From Aurantiacibacter arachoides (GTDB taxonomy: Bacteria > Pseudomonadota > Alphaproteobacteria > Sphingomonadales > Sphingomonadaceae), in the NCBI RefSeq assembly GCF_009827335.1, contig NZ_WTYH01000001.1, forward strand, positions 434,001-498,000: DNA of 64,000 nucleotides. The letters are read 5' to 3'. This document shows positions 47,339 through 57,369 of this stretch, piece after piece. Below the pieces are notes generated by a model, which searched no databases, was not told the DNA's origin, and worked only from the letters and a program-made list of their open reading frames with translations. The stretch's first letter is position 1. Every line of letters begins with the position of its first letter. Position numbers and translations under genes: made by a program.

Positions 47339-47917
47339 TCAGGTTTGTGGGTCGAAATCCTTCAGCACCGTTTCGACCGGGTAGACGACGCCGTTGGCGC
47401 CGCGCATCCCGGCGGGCAACATGGCGCTCATCTCGCCGCCGGTCGTGGTGACCCGCACGCCTTCACCGTCGCTGGTGAAGGTAAGCATGGTCCCGCCCAT
47501 CGTCTGCATTTCCACCGACCCGTCAGCCCGCTCGATCGCGGCCGCTATGTCGTCATTGGTGAGGTAACCCGGCACGATGTGTTCGCGCAGGATCGCCAGC
47601 AGTGCGGGCCGCGCCTCGCCCCCGTCGAAGTCCTCTCCCAGCGCGTCGAACGCGGTGTCGGTGGGAGCGAACACGGTATAGGGAGCGTTGCCATCGAACG
47701 CATCGGCAAGGCCCGCGTCGTTCATCAGGTCCTTCACGGTATCGAGGTCATCGCCGGAGGCGATCAGCGCGGACAAGGTGTCCGAACTGACGTCCTCGCT
47801 GCCGGCGGCCGCGGCCCCGTCTTCATCGACGGGATCGTAGCTGCAGGCGGCAAGCCCCAGCGAGAGGGCCGAGGCCACGGCGAGTAAGCGGCCGGTGCGC
47901 AAAATGCCGCCCCTCAC
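47339..47917 (-). CDS. Fasciclin (FAS1) domain lipoprotein
   Basis: A 192-residue lipoprotein: signal peptide with lipobox LAAC (Cys25), an acidic Gly/Ala linker, then one FAS1 domain (about 40-190) with the H1 motif NAPYTVFAPTDTAFDALG and the late motif GVVYPVETVL. FAS1 domains mediate adhesion or protein-protein contact at the cell surface. The start is GTG 47917, overlapping the stop of the Gly/Asn-rich protein by four bases, so the two products are made together. Confidence 0.88.
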   Translation of the reverse strand: MRGGILRTGRLLAVASALSLGLAACSYDPVDEDGAAAAGSEDVSSDTLSALIASGDDLDTVKDLMNDAGLADAFDGNAPYTVFAPTDTAFDALGEDFDGGEARPALLAILREHIVPGYLTNDDIAAAIERADGSVEMQTMGGTMLTFTSDGEGVRVTTTGGEMSAMLPAGMRGANGVVYPVETVLKDFDPQT

Positions 47918-49065
47918 AGGATCATCTCGATCGCGGACGAGACAAGCATGGTCGCAGGGTCGACCTGGTACACGTAACCGTTGTTGTAACGGTAATTCGC
48001 CTCGGGCGTATCGTAATACCGGTCCCGGTAGCTGTAGGGCACGTTGTAGACATCGTAACCTTGGGGCATCGGCTGTCCCACGACGAAGTCGTTACCGGTC
48101 AGCAGCGCCGCCACGGACTGGATCGCGGCCGTTTCCGGATCGAGTCGATAGACAACGTTGTCGGCATATCGGTAATCGTTGCCGAAGCCGTAATAGTCCG
48201 AATAGTAGCTGGGCATGGACTGGTAGCCGTAATTCGTGGGCCAGACATTGCCCACGGACAGCGCGCCGCCGAACAACGGGATATAGCCACCGATCCGGTT
48301 ACCGTCGTAGCGCATCAGGTAGCCATCGTTGTAGAAATAGTTGCCGCGATCGTAATTGGACAGGCCCCACCAGTCTGGCGAGTAACGCGAATACCGGTCG
48401 CTGTAGCGATCCCAGTCGCCGCTCTGGCGAAGCTGTCCGGGCGGGCTGCAACCGTTGTTCTTGCGCGCGAGGCCAGGCGGGCACCCGTCGAGCGACGCAT
48501 AGCCGCGGTCGTTGACGTAATTGAAGAAGCCGCCGTCGCGGTCGCGGTCCCAATCACGATAGTCGCGGGTGTAATCTTCGTAACGGTCGGTGCGGCTGTC
48601 TGCACGATAGGTATCGCCGCCACGGTCGATCCGGGTGTTGCCCTGGTTATTGGCACGCACGGTTCGGTTGGCATTGCCGTTGCCATTGCCTGCGTTACCG
48701 TTTCCGCGCGCCTCCGGGCGATTGGACGATCCGCGATCGGCATTGCCACGCGATGCCTGTGCATTGCCGCCGCCGTTGCCCTGGTTGCCGCGCGCTTCCT
48801 GCTCGCCGCCGTTACCTCGGTTGCCCCGAGCATCCTGCCCGCCGCCATTGCCCCGGTTGCCACGCGCATCCTGCCCGCCGCCCTGATTGCCGCGCTGGGC
48901 CTGCCCGTTACCGCCGCCACCGCCGCGATTACCTTGCTGGGCCTGCTGACCTTGGCCGTTGCCCTGACCCTGTCCGTTGCCGTTACCGTTTCCGTTGCCC
49001 TGAGCCAGCGCCGGCGTAGCAGCCATCGCGAGGGCGGATGCTGTCGCTATCCAGAATTTCATCAT
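47914..49065 (-). CDS. Secreted Gly/Asn/Gln-rich protein of unknown function (383 aa)
   Basis: A 383-residue exported protein. Residues 1-21 are a signal peptide. Residues 22-150 are low complexity, rich in Gly, Asn, Gln and Arg, with GN runs and three 12-residue repeats of the form GGGQDARGNRGN. A Tyr/Asp/Arg-rich segment follows (about 155-290), then two related short units (VYRLDPETAAIQSV and VYQVDPATMLVSS) in the C-terminal 110 residues. No enzyme motif is seen. Composition suggests a disordered, matrix-like surface or periplasmic protein. Start is ATG 49065, after an AGGAG five bases away; the frame upstream has no signal. Coupled by overlap to the fasciclin gene. Confidence 0.75.
   Translation of the reverse strand: MMKFWIATASALAMAATPALAQGNGNGNGNGQGQGNGQGQQAQQGNRGGGGGNGQAQRGNQGGGQDARGNRGNGGGQDARGNRGNGGEQEARGNQGNGGGNAQASRGNADRGSSNRPEARGNGNAGNGNGNANRTVRANNQGNTRIDRGGDTYRADSRTDRYEDYTRDYRDWDRDRDGGFFNYVNDRGYASLDGCPPGLARKNNGCSPPGQLRQSGDWDRYSDRYSRYSPDWWGLSNYDRGNYFYNDGYLMRYDGNRIGGYIPLFGGALSVGNVWPTNYGYQSMPSYYSDYYGFGNDYRYADNVVYRLDPETAAIQSVAALLTGNDFVVGQPMPQGYDVYNVPYSYRDRYYDTPEANYRYNNGYVYQVDPATMLVSSAIEMIL
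48775..48882 (-). repeat. Three 36-bp repeat units in the Gly/Asn-rich gene
   Basis: Residues 62-97 consist of GGGQDARGNRGN twice and the variant GGEQEARGNQGN, each encoded by 36 bases with silent and missense differences, so the repeats are older than the 12-bp array in the dehydrogenase gene. Confidence 0.8.
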
Positions 49066-49148
49066 GAGAACTCCTTTGACTCCGTAAAACACCGCGATGG
49101 GGCAAGGGGTTCCGGGCAAAGGTTAACCTGTGGCAACCCGCGCCGAGG

Positions 49149-49769
49149 TCACCTGGAATCGCGATAGAGCGAGGCCTCAGCCACGCGCCGGCGAACCAGT
49201 CCGCGCATGACCTTTCCCCCGGCATGGCACCAGCGCGCGAATTCCTGGGCCGCACCGGCATGATCGCCGGCCTTGTGCCTGCGCGTCAGCGTGGCGCGGG
49301 CGATGGCGCCGGTGTTGTAGTGAAAGCTGACAAGCGCATCGAACTGGCCTTGGCTGGTGGGTGCATTGCCAAGGGCTGCGGCGACCTCGGCGGCGTAGCG
49401 GGCGAGGTCGGCCTCCAGCCGCGCATCGCACTGCGCCTGGGTCCACACCGTGCCGCGCGCGATGCGCCCGCTGTGCACATGATCGCGGCCCGTGGCGCCC
49501 CAGCCGATGGTCCACGGCGCGCCGCCGGTCCCGGGATCGGGATAGGCTTCCACCGTCCCGTCGCCGCGCTGCCTTGCACAGCCTTCGAACTGCTTGATGA
49601 GGGCAATGCCTGCGGGACCGATGGCGCGAGAACCCGGTTGCGCCTCCATACGTTCCGCCGGCGCAAATCCTTCGGCGTCGAGGGCGGCGTCGATGGCATC
49701 GACCTCGCTCTGCCGGAACGGCCGACCAAGCGCGCGGCGAATGATGTCGAAGATGGTCTTGCGAAGCAT
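49149..49769 (-). CDS. GH24 phage-type lysozyme
   Basis: A 206-residue muramidase of the T4/lambda-endolysin family. An N-terminal extension of about 50 residues precedes the catalytic domain: Glu in IKQFEGC, then AYPDPGTGGAPWTIGWGATG carrying the catalytic Asp and Thr, then FHYNTGAI and the GLVRRRVAEASLY end. There is no signal peptide and no holin or other phage gene nearby. An AGGAGG ribosome site precedes ATG 49769. It lies 83 bases upstream of the Gly/Asn-rich gene on the same strand and may be its transcriptional partner. Probably a domesticated prophage enzyme used on the cell's own wall. Confidence 0.87.
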   Translation of the reverse strand: MLRKTIFDIIRRALGRPFRQSEVDAIDAALDAEGFAPAERMEAQPGSRAIGPAGIALIKQFEGCARQRGDGTVEAYPDPGTGGAPWTIGWGATGRDHVHSGRIARGTVWTQAQCDARLEADLARYAAEVAAALGNAPTSQGQFDALVSFHYNTGAIARATLTRRHKAGDHAGAAQEFARWCHAGGKVMRGLVRRRVAEASLYRDSR

Positions 49770-49844
49770 GTCTGGCCTCCTGCTGGGGTGGGGGACGGCG
49801 GGCTAGGCAGCTATGTCCTGCGTAGGAAAGCGTCTTGCCCACAT

Positions 49845-49894
49845 GTAAAGAGCTCTTGACTGACAAGAGTGCTTTACAGTAAAGAGCTCTTTAC
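49845..49894 (+). promoter_or_regulatory. Array of three 16-bp operators, 17 bp apart, upstream of the XRE gene
   Basis: Site 3 (49879-49894) is the perfect palindrome GTAAAGAGCTCTTTAC. Site 1 (49845-49860) is GTAAAGAGCTCTTGAC, one mismatch from it. Site 2 (49862-49877), GACAAGAGTGCTTTAC, matches at 12 of 16. The starts are 17 bases apart. A TTGACT (49856) and TAAAGA (49880) could be the -35 and -10, so bound protein would cover the promoter. The last site ends 18 bases before the regulator's GTG. Confidence 0.8.
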
Positions 49895-49912
49895 AGGCAA
49901 TCGGGTCAAGAC

Positions 49913-50119
49913 GTGAAGAACCGGGTGAAGCACTACCGCGAACAATCGGGCTGGAGCCAGGGCGAACTCGCCCGTCGGCTCGGCGTGTCGCGGCAGACGA
50001 TCAACGCGGTCGAAACCGACAAGTACGACCCCAGCCTGCCGCTGGCGCTGCGCATGGCGAAACTGTTCGCCGTCGCCGTGCCGGACCTTTTCATCGACGA
50101 GTGGGAGCCGCAAGCATGA
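49913..50119 (+). CDS. XRE-family helix-turn-helix regulator (68 aa)
   Basis: A 68-residue Cro/C1-type DNA-binding protein made of the HTH domain alone: YREQSGWSQGELARRLGVSRQTINAVETDKYDPSLPLALRMAKLF. This small type usually acts as a dimeric autorepressor and is often paired with a membrane protein gene, as here: its ATGA stop overlaps the start of the next gene. The start is GTG 49913 with no good ribosome site. Three palindromic sites directly upstream are its likely operators. Confidence 0.92.
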   Translation: MKNRVKHYREQSGWSQGELARRLGVSRQTINAVETDKYDPSLPLALRMAKLFAVAVPDLFIDEWEPQA

Positions 50120-50778
50120 CCGATACCATCACGGCCCAGGCCGCAGACCGCAAACGTCGCCTGAAGAAGACCGTGTTCGCGGTGTCTTTGGGCGGTGTCG
50201 TGGGTTTCGTTGGCGCGATGGCGGGCATGGAGCTGGCGGAAACCGGCGCGCTGGGCGAATTCGACGCCTCGCGCGAGATCGCGCTGCTGGTGGGGCTGTT
50301 CTACGTACTGATCGCGCTGATCATCCTTGCAGGCATCGCCGTGCCCAGGGCGGGCGCGACTTTTCTCAACGTCGAGGATGCAGAGGAAATCCAGGAACAG
50401 CGGCCCATGCTGACGCTGAGCGGCATCGGCACGGCGGTAGCGGGCGCGGCGCTGATCGTGGTGGCTCTGGGCGGCGCGAATGGCGTGCTCGATCCGCTCA
50501 TGGCGGTGGCCGCCTATGCCATCCTCGGCATTGTCGCCGTCGTCGTATCGCTCCGGTCGATGAAACTGCAGGACGAATTGATGGTGGCGATGGGGCGGCA
50601 AGCGGGGGCGACGGCCTTTTACCTCGTCGCGCTGGTCGGCGGCACCTGGGCCGTGCTGGCGCACCTCGGGTTCGTGACCGGACCCACGCCGCTCGACTGG
50701 CTGACGATGATCTGGGCACTGATGCTGCTCGCCGCGTTCATCGTGGTGGCGAAAAAGGGCATGATGGTGATGCGTTGA
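50116..50778 (+). CDS. Six-helix membrane protein coupled to the XRE regulator
   Basis: A 220-residue inner-membrane protein with about six hydrophobic helices (near 20-40, 55-77, 100-120, 124-145, 163-183 and 193-213) and an acidic loop (LNVEDAEEIQEQRP) between helices 2 and 3. No catalytic or transport motif recognised. ATG 50116 overlaps the stop of the XRE gene by four bases, so the regulator probably controls it directly. Confidence 0.82.
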   Translation: MTDTITAQAADRKRRLKKTVFAVSLGGVVGFVGAMAGMELAETGALGEFDASREIALLVGLFYVLIALIILAGIAVPRAGATFLNVEDAEEIQEQRPMLTLSGIGTAVAGAALIVVALGGANGVLDPLMAVAAYAILGIVAVVVSLRSMKLQDELMVAMGRQAGATAFYLVALVGGTWAVLAHLGFVTGPTPLDWLTMIWALMLLAAFIVVAKKGMMVMR

Positions 50779-50809
50779 CATGTCGTGATTTAATCCCATC
50801 CTGCCGGGC

Positions 50810-51490
50810 ATGTCCTTGATTAGACCCGCAATCGCAGTCCTGCTCGTAATTGGCGCTGTGTCTGCGCGCGCGCAGGATGCGCGCATCGACTGGATGGATG
50901 TGGACGACCTTTCGGGCGAGCAGATTGCTACGCTGGTTCTGTCCGATGTCGATCATGCACCGATCGTGGATGTCTATCACCCAACGCGCGGCATGGCACC
51001 GCCCGGGTTGTATTACCTGCATCTGCGCGAAAAATCCGTCCGGACAGGCGATAGCGGGTGTACGCGCCGGGTCTGGTCGGTTTCCTTTTCAAACCATCCG
51101 GATTTTGCCGATGGCGGGCAGGGCTTCCGGCGGGACTCCCGCACGTCGTGGTACGAGGCGGCGCTTGCTCCTGCTACCCCGTGTCAGTTTGCATCCTTCG
51201 CCCGGCTGGCGGACGATATCGTACCTGCACAGGGTGTTCCCTATCTGCTCGACCTGCAGCGGTTCGTCGCTTCGGACCGCGCCTATACATGCCAGGATGC
51301 CACCTCGTCCCGCCTGTGCGCCAGCGTTCGACACGAACTGGGCAATACCACTCCGTGGATGATCCGGCGCCAAGGAACGAGCACTGTCTACTGGATGAGT
51401 GAGCTCGGCGGACCCGTCACTGAAACCACGATTCCGGATGACGAAGCAGAAGGTGTTCTGGTCAGGCGGTTCATGCCCAACCCGTTCTAG
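50810..51490 (+). CDS. Secreted protein of unknown function (226 aa)
   Basis: A 226-residue exported protein with a signal peptide (about 1-21, ending ARAQ). The mature part has four Cys (in SGCTRR, TPCQFA, YTCQDA and RLCAS) that may form two disulfides, and is otherwise without a recognised domain. Codon and base use are less GC-biased than in the neighbouring genes, which may mean weaker expression or later arrival. It stands 31 bases after the membrane protein gene and is convergent with glnA. Confidence 0.72.
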   Translation: MSLIRPAIAVLLVIGAVSARAQDARIDWMDVDDLSGEQIATLVLSDVDHAPIVDVYHPTRGMAPPGLYYLHLREKSVRTGDSGCTRRVWSVSFSNHPDFADGGQGFRRDSRTSWYEAALAPATPCQFASFARLADDIVPAQGVPYLLDLQRFVASDRAYTCQDATSSRLCASVRHELGNTTPWMIRRQGTSTVYWMSELGGPVTETTIPDDEAEGVLVRRFMPNPF

Positions 51491-51494
51491 CGAA

Positions 51495-51522
51495 AGGGCC
51501 GCCCGGTTTCCCGAGCGGCCCT
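51495..51522. terminator. Terminator shared by the secreted-protein gene and glnA
   Basis: AGGGCCGC pairs with GCGGCCCT around a 12-base loop in the 57 bases between the convergent stops. On the minus strand TTTCGC follows, on the plus strand CTGAATTTC. Confidence 0.75.
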
Positions 51523-51547
51523 CTGAATTTCAGTCCGGAAGCGCCGT

Positions 51548-52957
51548 TTATGCGCTGTAGTAGAGGTCGAACTCCACCGCGCTCGGCGTGGTCTCGACGC
51601 GCATGACTTCTTCCCACTTCAGTTCGGCGTAGGCGTCGATCTGGTCCTTGGTGAAGACGTCGCCGGCCAGCAGGAATTCGTGGTCCTTTTCCAGCTCGAC
51701 CAGTGCCTCACGCAGGCTGCCGCATACGGTCGGCACTTCCTTCAGCTCCTCTGGCGGCAGGTCATACAGGTTCTTGTCCATCGCCTCGCCGGGATGGATC
51801 TTGTTCTGGATGCCGTCGAGGCCCGCCATCAGCAGCGCGGCGTAGGCGAGGTAGGGGTTGGCCATCGCATCGGGGAAGCGGAATTCCACGCGCTTGGACT
51901 TCTCGCCCGAACCGTAGGGGATGCGGCAGCTGGCCGAACGGTTGCGCGCCGAATAGGCGAGCAACACCGGCGCCTCGAACCCCGGAACCAGCCGCTTGTA
52001 GCTGTTGGTGGTGGGGTTGGTGAAGGCGTTCAGCGCCTTGGCGTGCTTGATGACCCCGCCGATGAACAACAGGCAGTTTTCCGACAGGCCGGCATAGCCG
52101 TTGCCGGCAAAGGTCGGCTTGCCCTTTTCCCAGATCGAGAAGTGGGTGTGCATCCCGCTGCCGTTATCGTCCTTGATCGGCTTGGGCATGAAGGTTGCCG
52201 TCTTGCCATAGGCGTGGGCTACCTGGTGCACGACGTACTTGTAGATCTGCATCCGGTCGGCGGTCTGCACCAGCGTGCCGTATGTCAGGCCCAGTTCGTG
52301 CTGCGCGGCGGCCACCTCGTGGTGGTGCTTGTCGCACGGCAGGCCCATTTCCAGCATGGTGGAGACCATCTCGGCGCGAATATCCACGGCACTGTCGACC
52401 GGCGCGACGGGGAAGTAGCCGCCCTTGACCCGCGGACGGTGCGCCATGTTGCCGCTGTCGTATTCGGTGGCGGTATTGGTCGGCAGCTCGATGTCGTCGA
52501 TCTGGTAGCCGGAGCCGGCATAGCTGTCCTCGAAACGGACATCGTCGAACATGAAGAACTCGGCTTCCGGGCCGACATAGACGGTGTCTCCGATGCCGGT
52601 GGTCTTGAGGTAGGCTTCGGCCCGCTTGGCCGTGGTGCGCGGATCGCGCGAATAGCCCTCGCCGCTGCTCGGTTCCACGATGTCGCAGTTGACGATCATC
52701 ATCGGCGTGGCGCTGAAGGGATCGATCCAGACCTCTTCCAGGTCGGGCTTCAGGATCATGTCGCTTTCGTTGATGGCCTTCCACCCGGCGATGGAGGAGC
52801 CGTCGAACATCAGGCCCTCTTCCAGCTGGTCCTCGTCCAGCGCGCTGGCGACCATGGAAAGGTGCTGCCACTTGCCCTTGGGATCGGTGAAGCGCAGATC
52901 GACCCACTCGATCTCCTCGTCCTTGATCCGCTTGATGATGTCAGATGCACTGGCCAT
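51548..52957 (-). CDS. glnA: Glutamine synthetase type I
   Basis: A 469-residue GSI-beta glutamine synthetase that makes glutamine from glutamate, ammonia and ATP as a dodecamer. Visible are [14 protein letters not shown], the metal-binding [21 protein letters not shown], the ATP-site [11 protein letters not shown] and [17 protein letters not shown]. The adenylylation Tyr is Tyr398 in [10 protein letters not shown], so it should be controlled by GlnE. A GGAAGG ribosome site precedes the start. It follows glnB by 68 bases and is likely co-transcribed from the sigma54-type promoter upstream of glnB. Confidence 0.98.
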   Translation of the reverse strand: MASASDIIKRIKDEEIEWVDLRFTDPKGKWQHLSMVASALDEDQLEEGLMFDGSSIAGWKAINESDMILKPDLEEVWIDPFSATPMMIVNCDIVEPSSGEGYSRDPRTTAKRAEAYLKTTGIGDTVYVGPEAEFFMFDDVRFEDSYAGSGYQIDDIELPTNTATEYDSGNMAHRPRVKGGYFPVAPVDSAVDIRAEMVSTMLEMGLPCDKHHHEVAAAQHELGLTYGTLVQTADRMQIYKYVVHQVAHAYGKTATFMPKPIKDDNGSGMHTHFSIWEKGKPTFAGNGYAGLSENCLLFIGGVIKHAKALNAFTNPTTNSYKRLVPGFEAPVLLAYSARNRSASCRIPYGSGEKSKRVEFRFPDAMANPYLAYAALLMAGLDGIQNKIHPGEAMDKNLYDLPPEELKEVPTVCGSLREALVELEKDHEFLLAGDVFTKDQIDAYAELKWEEVMRVETTPSAVEFDLYYSA

Positions 52958-53025
52958 TGGGGTAGTCCTTCCAAAAGTATTCGTGAAATCGTGTATGGTG
53001 CGGCGCCCGTGAAGACGCCGCGTCG

Positions 53026-54543
<1,518 letters not shown>

Positions 54544-54544
<1 letters not shown>

Positions 54545-54924
54545 CACGCCAGCGCTTCGAGCCGGTCCGCCCTGAGGTAACCGACCGGCCCTTCGAGCGA
54601 CAGGCAGCCCCAGGCCCATTTGCCCGCCACGTCGAGCACTTCGAAACTGTCGCCTTCCATCAGCGTGCACAGTTCCTCCGCATCCTCGCGCGGGTCGGTG
54701 AGCAGGGCCGCGCCGCCGGGCATCACGGTGCGCGGCTGGGGCACCGCATAATGGGGCACGAAATGCTTTCCGACGAGACCGACGTGCGCCAGGTCGCCGC
54801 GCAGCGGAACCCGCCGCGGATCAATGCGCGCCTGCGGGCCGGACAGCGTATAGGGGCCGTGGACGTGCGTGTCCTCGCCGCCGGTGCCGATGCTGTCGCT
54901 GGTGGTATCGTCGGTCTGGCTCAA
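54544..54924 (-). CDS. SH3-like domain protein of unknown function (about 126 aa)
   Basis: A roughly 126-residue protein. The conserved part begins HVHGPYTLSGPQARIDPRRVPLRGDLAHVGL and ends in a bacterial SH3-like barrel (CTLMEGDSFEVLDVAGKWAWG followed by GYLRADRLEAL). No signal peptide. A TTG at 54924 is the most likely start, since no ATG or GTG lies between it and a non-conserved stretch; the true start remains uncertain. It overlaps argC by one base and follows the leucyl aminopeptidase gene on the same strand, as in related sphingomonads as far as I recall. Confidence 0.7.
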
Positions 54925-55057
54925 GCGCCGCTCACATTGTCTCTGCTGCCCCGTCGCAGCCGCGCTTAGACTGTGGAGCGCGGGGGGGCAAGCCATGCCA
55001 CCCCGCCGCACCCCGCCGGCGCGGCCAGACAAAAGGGGGGCACTGGCCGAAGGCGTA

Positions 55058-56440
55058 TCAGCCGTAGCGGCCGCGCAGCATGTGGAACGCCGCCCGCAGG
55101 CCCAGCGCGGCGCCGCCCTTGGGCCGTCCGGGCTTGGGGAAGGGGCGCCAGGCAAAGGTATCGAAGTGCGCCCAGTCGATTCCTTCGCCCACGAACTTGT
55201 CGAGGAAGGAGGCGGCAACGCTGGCACCGGCAAAGGCATTGGTATGCGCGTTCGAGGTGTCGGCGATGTCGGACTTGAGCCATTCGCCGTAGCCTTCGTG
55301 GATCGGCAGGCGCCACGGCGCATCGTCATGGTCGCGCCCGGCGGCGATCAACTGGTCGGCGGTCTGGTCGCGCCGGGTGAACAGCGCGGGCAGGTCGGGG
55401 CCCACGGCGACCCGCGCCGCGCCGGTCAGGGTGGCGAAATCGATGATCAGTTCGGGATCGCCCTCGCTGGCGAGTTGCAGCGCATCGCCCAGGATCAGGC
55501 GACCCTCGGCATCGGTATTGCCGATCTCCACCGTCAGGCCCTTGCGCGAATCGAGCACGTCGCCGGGGCGGAAGGCATTGGAGGAGATGGCGTTCTCCAC
55601 CGCGGGCACCACGCAATGCAGCCGCACCTTGAGGCCGCTGGCCATGATGAGTTCGGCCAGGGCCAGCGCGTGCGCCGCGCCGCCCATGTCCTTTTTCATC
55701 AGCAACATGCCGCTGGAGCTCTTGATGTCGAGCCCGCCCGAATCGAAGGTGACGCCCTTGCCGACGATCGCAACGCGCGGGTGGGCAGTATCGCCCCATT
55801 CGAAGTGGAGCAGGCGCGGCGCGTGCTTGCGCGCGGCGGCGCGGCCTACGGCGTGTATCATCGGGAAGCCGGTTTCCAGCGCGTCGCCCTGGACCACCTC
55901 CAGCCGGGCACCGTGCGCCTTGGCGATGCGTGTCGCCTCGGCCTCCAGCGCGGCGGGGCCCATGTCCTCTGCCGGGGTGTTGACCAGATCGGCCACCAGC
56001 ATGGCGGCGCGCGCCTCTGCGGTGACCAGTTCGATCTTCGCCACGTCCTGCGTCAGCAGCACGCGCGGACCTTCAGCATCCTCGTCCGTGCGATAGCGGA
56101 TGAAGCGGTATTGCGCGGTCTGCCAGCCGAACAGTGCCGGGCCGGGCTGACCACCGGCGAGGCGATAGGTGCCGGCCGGCAGGTCCTCGGCAAGGCGGGC
56201 CATGCACCAGCTGGACAGGCTTTGCGGATCGGCCACGCCGCCAATCGCGAACCATCCCTGTTCATCGGGCACGATCGCGGTCTGGTATCCGCCGCCGGTA
56301 AATTTCTGCGCGTCCAGTGCGGCGCGCTGCGGGCCGCTCAGGTCCCGGGCGAAATCCGCGAAGCCTTCCTTGTTCACGAGATGGATGGCGATGGCGTCCT
56401 GCCCGCGGTCGGGCTGGATCAGGTCTGTGGCTCGGCTCAT
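55058..56440 (-). CDS. Leucyl aminopeptidase family protein (M17)
   Basis: A 460-residue cytosolic aminopeptidase of the M17 family with two metal ions. The signature NTDAEGRL is present, as are GKGVTFDSGGLDIK with the metal Lys/Asp, MKKDMGGAA and TLTGAARVAVG. It trims N-terminal amino acids from peptides. Start ATG 56440 (MSRATDL). It is divergent from the lipoprotein gene at 56490, with only 49 bases between. Confidence 0.93.
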   Translation of the reverse strand: MSRATDLIQPDRGQDAIAIHLVNKEGFADFARDLSGPQRAALDAQKFTGGGYQTAIVPDEQGWFAIGGVADPQSLSSWCMARLAEDLPAGTYRLAGGQPGPALFGWQTAQYRFIRYRTDEDAEGPRVLLTQDVAKIELVTAEARAAMLVADLVNTPAEDMGPAALEAEATRIAKAHGARLEVVQGDALETGFPMIHAVGRAAARKHAPRLLHFEWGDTAHPRVAIVGKGVTFDSGGLDIKSSSGMLLMKKDMGGAAHALALAELIMASGLKVRLHCVVPAVENAISSNAFRPGDVLDSRKGLTVEIGNTDAEGRLILGDALQLASEGDPELIIDFATLTGAARVAVGPDLPALFTRRDQTADQLIAAGRDHDDAPWRLPIHEGYGEWLKSDIADTSNAHTNAFAGASVAASFLDKFVGEGIDWAHFDTFAWRPFPKPGRPKGGAALGLRAAFHMLRGRYG

Positions 56441-56489
56441 GGAATATCGCTTGCCGTTTTCCTCGCGCTTTGAAAAGGGTGCGACCGTG

Positions 56490-57326
56490 ATGATGCGACG
56501 ATTCAGCCGGATCGCGGTACCGGGCCTGCTGGCTGCGGCCGCCACGCTAAGCGGTTGCGACATGCTGGCTGGCGGCGATCCCGCGCCGGTCGCAACGCCC
56601 ACGCCCAGCGTCTCCCCCACCCCCGCCGCGTCCCCTTCCGAAGGTCCCGTCGATGGCGCAAAGCAGGTGCGCGAGGAGACCGACACCTTCGTCTTCGAAT
56701 ATTCCTGGCCGACCGAGGCGGGGGAAATCCCGGCGCTGGCCCAATGGCTGCAGGCCCGGCTGGACCGTGGGCGCGAGGCGCTGGCCACGAACGCCCGCCG
56801 CGGGCGCGATGCGGCGCGCGACAACGGCTTTCCTTTCAACCAGTATTCCTCCGACACCAGGTGGACGCTGGTGGCCGACGTGCCCGGCTGGCTGAGCATG
56901 TCCGCCGAACTTTCCAGTTACGAGGGCGGAGCCCACGGCAATTACGGCTTCGATGCCATCGTGTGGGACAAGACGGAGAACGTCGCGCGCGAGCCGGTGA
57001 GCTTCTTTACCTCGGCCGAGGCGCTGGACAGCGTGCTGGGCAAACAGCTGTGCGAGGCGCTGAACGCCGAACGGGCCGAGCGCCGCGGCGCTCCCGTTGC
57101 CGAAGGGTCGGACGATCCATTCGACGCCTGCGTCACGCCCGACGAAACGAACGTCCTGCTCGGTTCCTTGCGCGGCGAGAAGTTCGATACCATCGGCATC
57201 CAGATCGCGCCTTATATCGCCGGGCCCTGGGCAGAAGGGTCCTACGACTTCAGTTTCGCGTTGGACGAGGACGTGCTTGCCATCGTGCGCCCCGAATATC
57301 GCAGCGCCTTTGCCGTGAGGGACTAG
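56490..57326 (+). CDS. DUF3298/RsiV-like lipoprotein
   Basis: A 278-residue lipoprotein (lipobox LSGC, Cys23) with a Pro/Thr/Ser linker and a DUF4163-DUF3298-type domain pair as found in RsiV and PdaC. The segment SAELSSYEGGAHGNYGF is the strongest match; the domain ends SFALDEDVLAIVRPEYRSAF. In RsiV the fold binds lysozyme; in other proteins it follows a deacetylase. Here it stands alone, anchored in the envelope. ATG 56490 is the first of two consecutive ATGs. Confidence 0.8.
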   Translation: MMRRFSRIAVPGLLAAAATLSGCDMLAGGDPAPVATPTPSVSPTPAASPSEGPVDGAKQVREETDTFVFEYSWPTEAGEIPALAQWLQARLDRGREALATNARRGRDAARDNGFPFNQYSSDTRWTLVADVPGWLSMSAELSSYEGGAHGNYGFDAIVWDKTENVAREPVSFFTSAEALDSVLGKQLCEALNAERAERRGAPVAEGSDDPFDACVTPDETNVLLGSLRGEKFDTIGIQIAPYIAGPWAEGSYDFSFALDEDVLAIVRPEYRSAFAVRD

Positions 57327-57369
57327 GCCCCACTCGCATTTTGTCGCGGATTGCCCTACATGGGCGCGC

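Noticed and set aside
54925..55329. Extension of the SH3-like gene to a 261-residue frame
   Set aside because: The extra part is Pro/Ser/Arg-rich and overlaps the leucyl aminopeptidase gene on the same strand in another frame.
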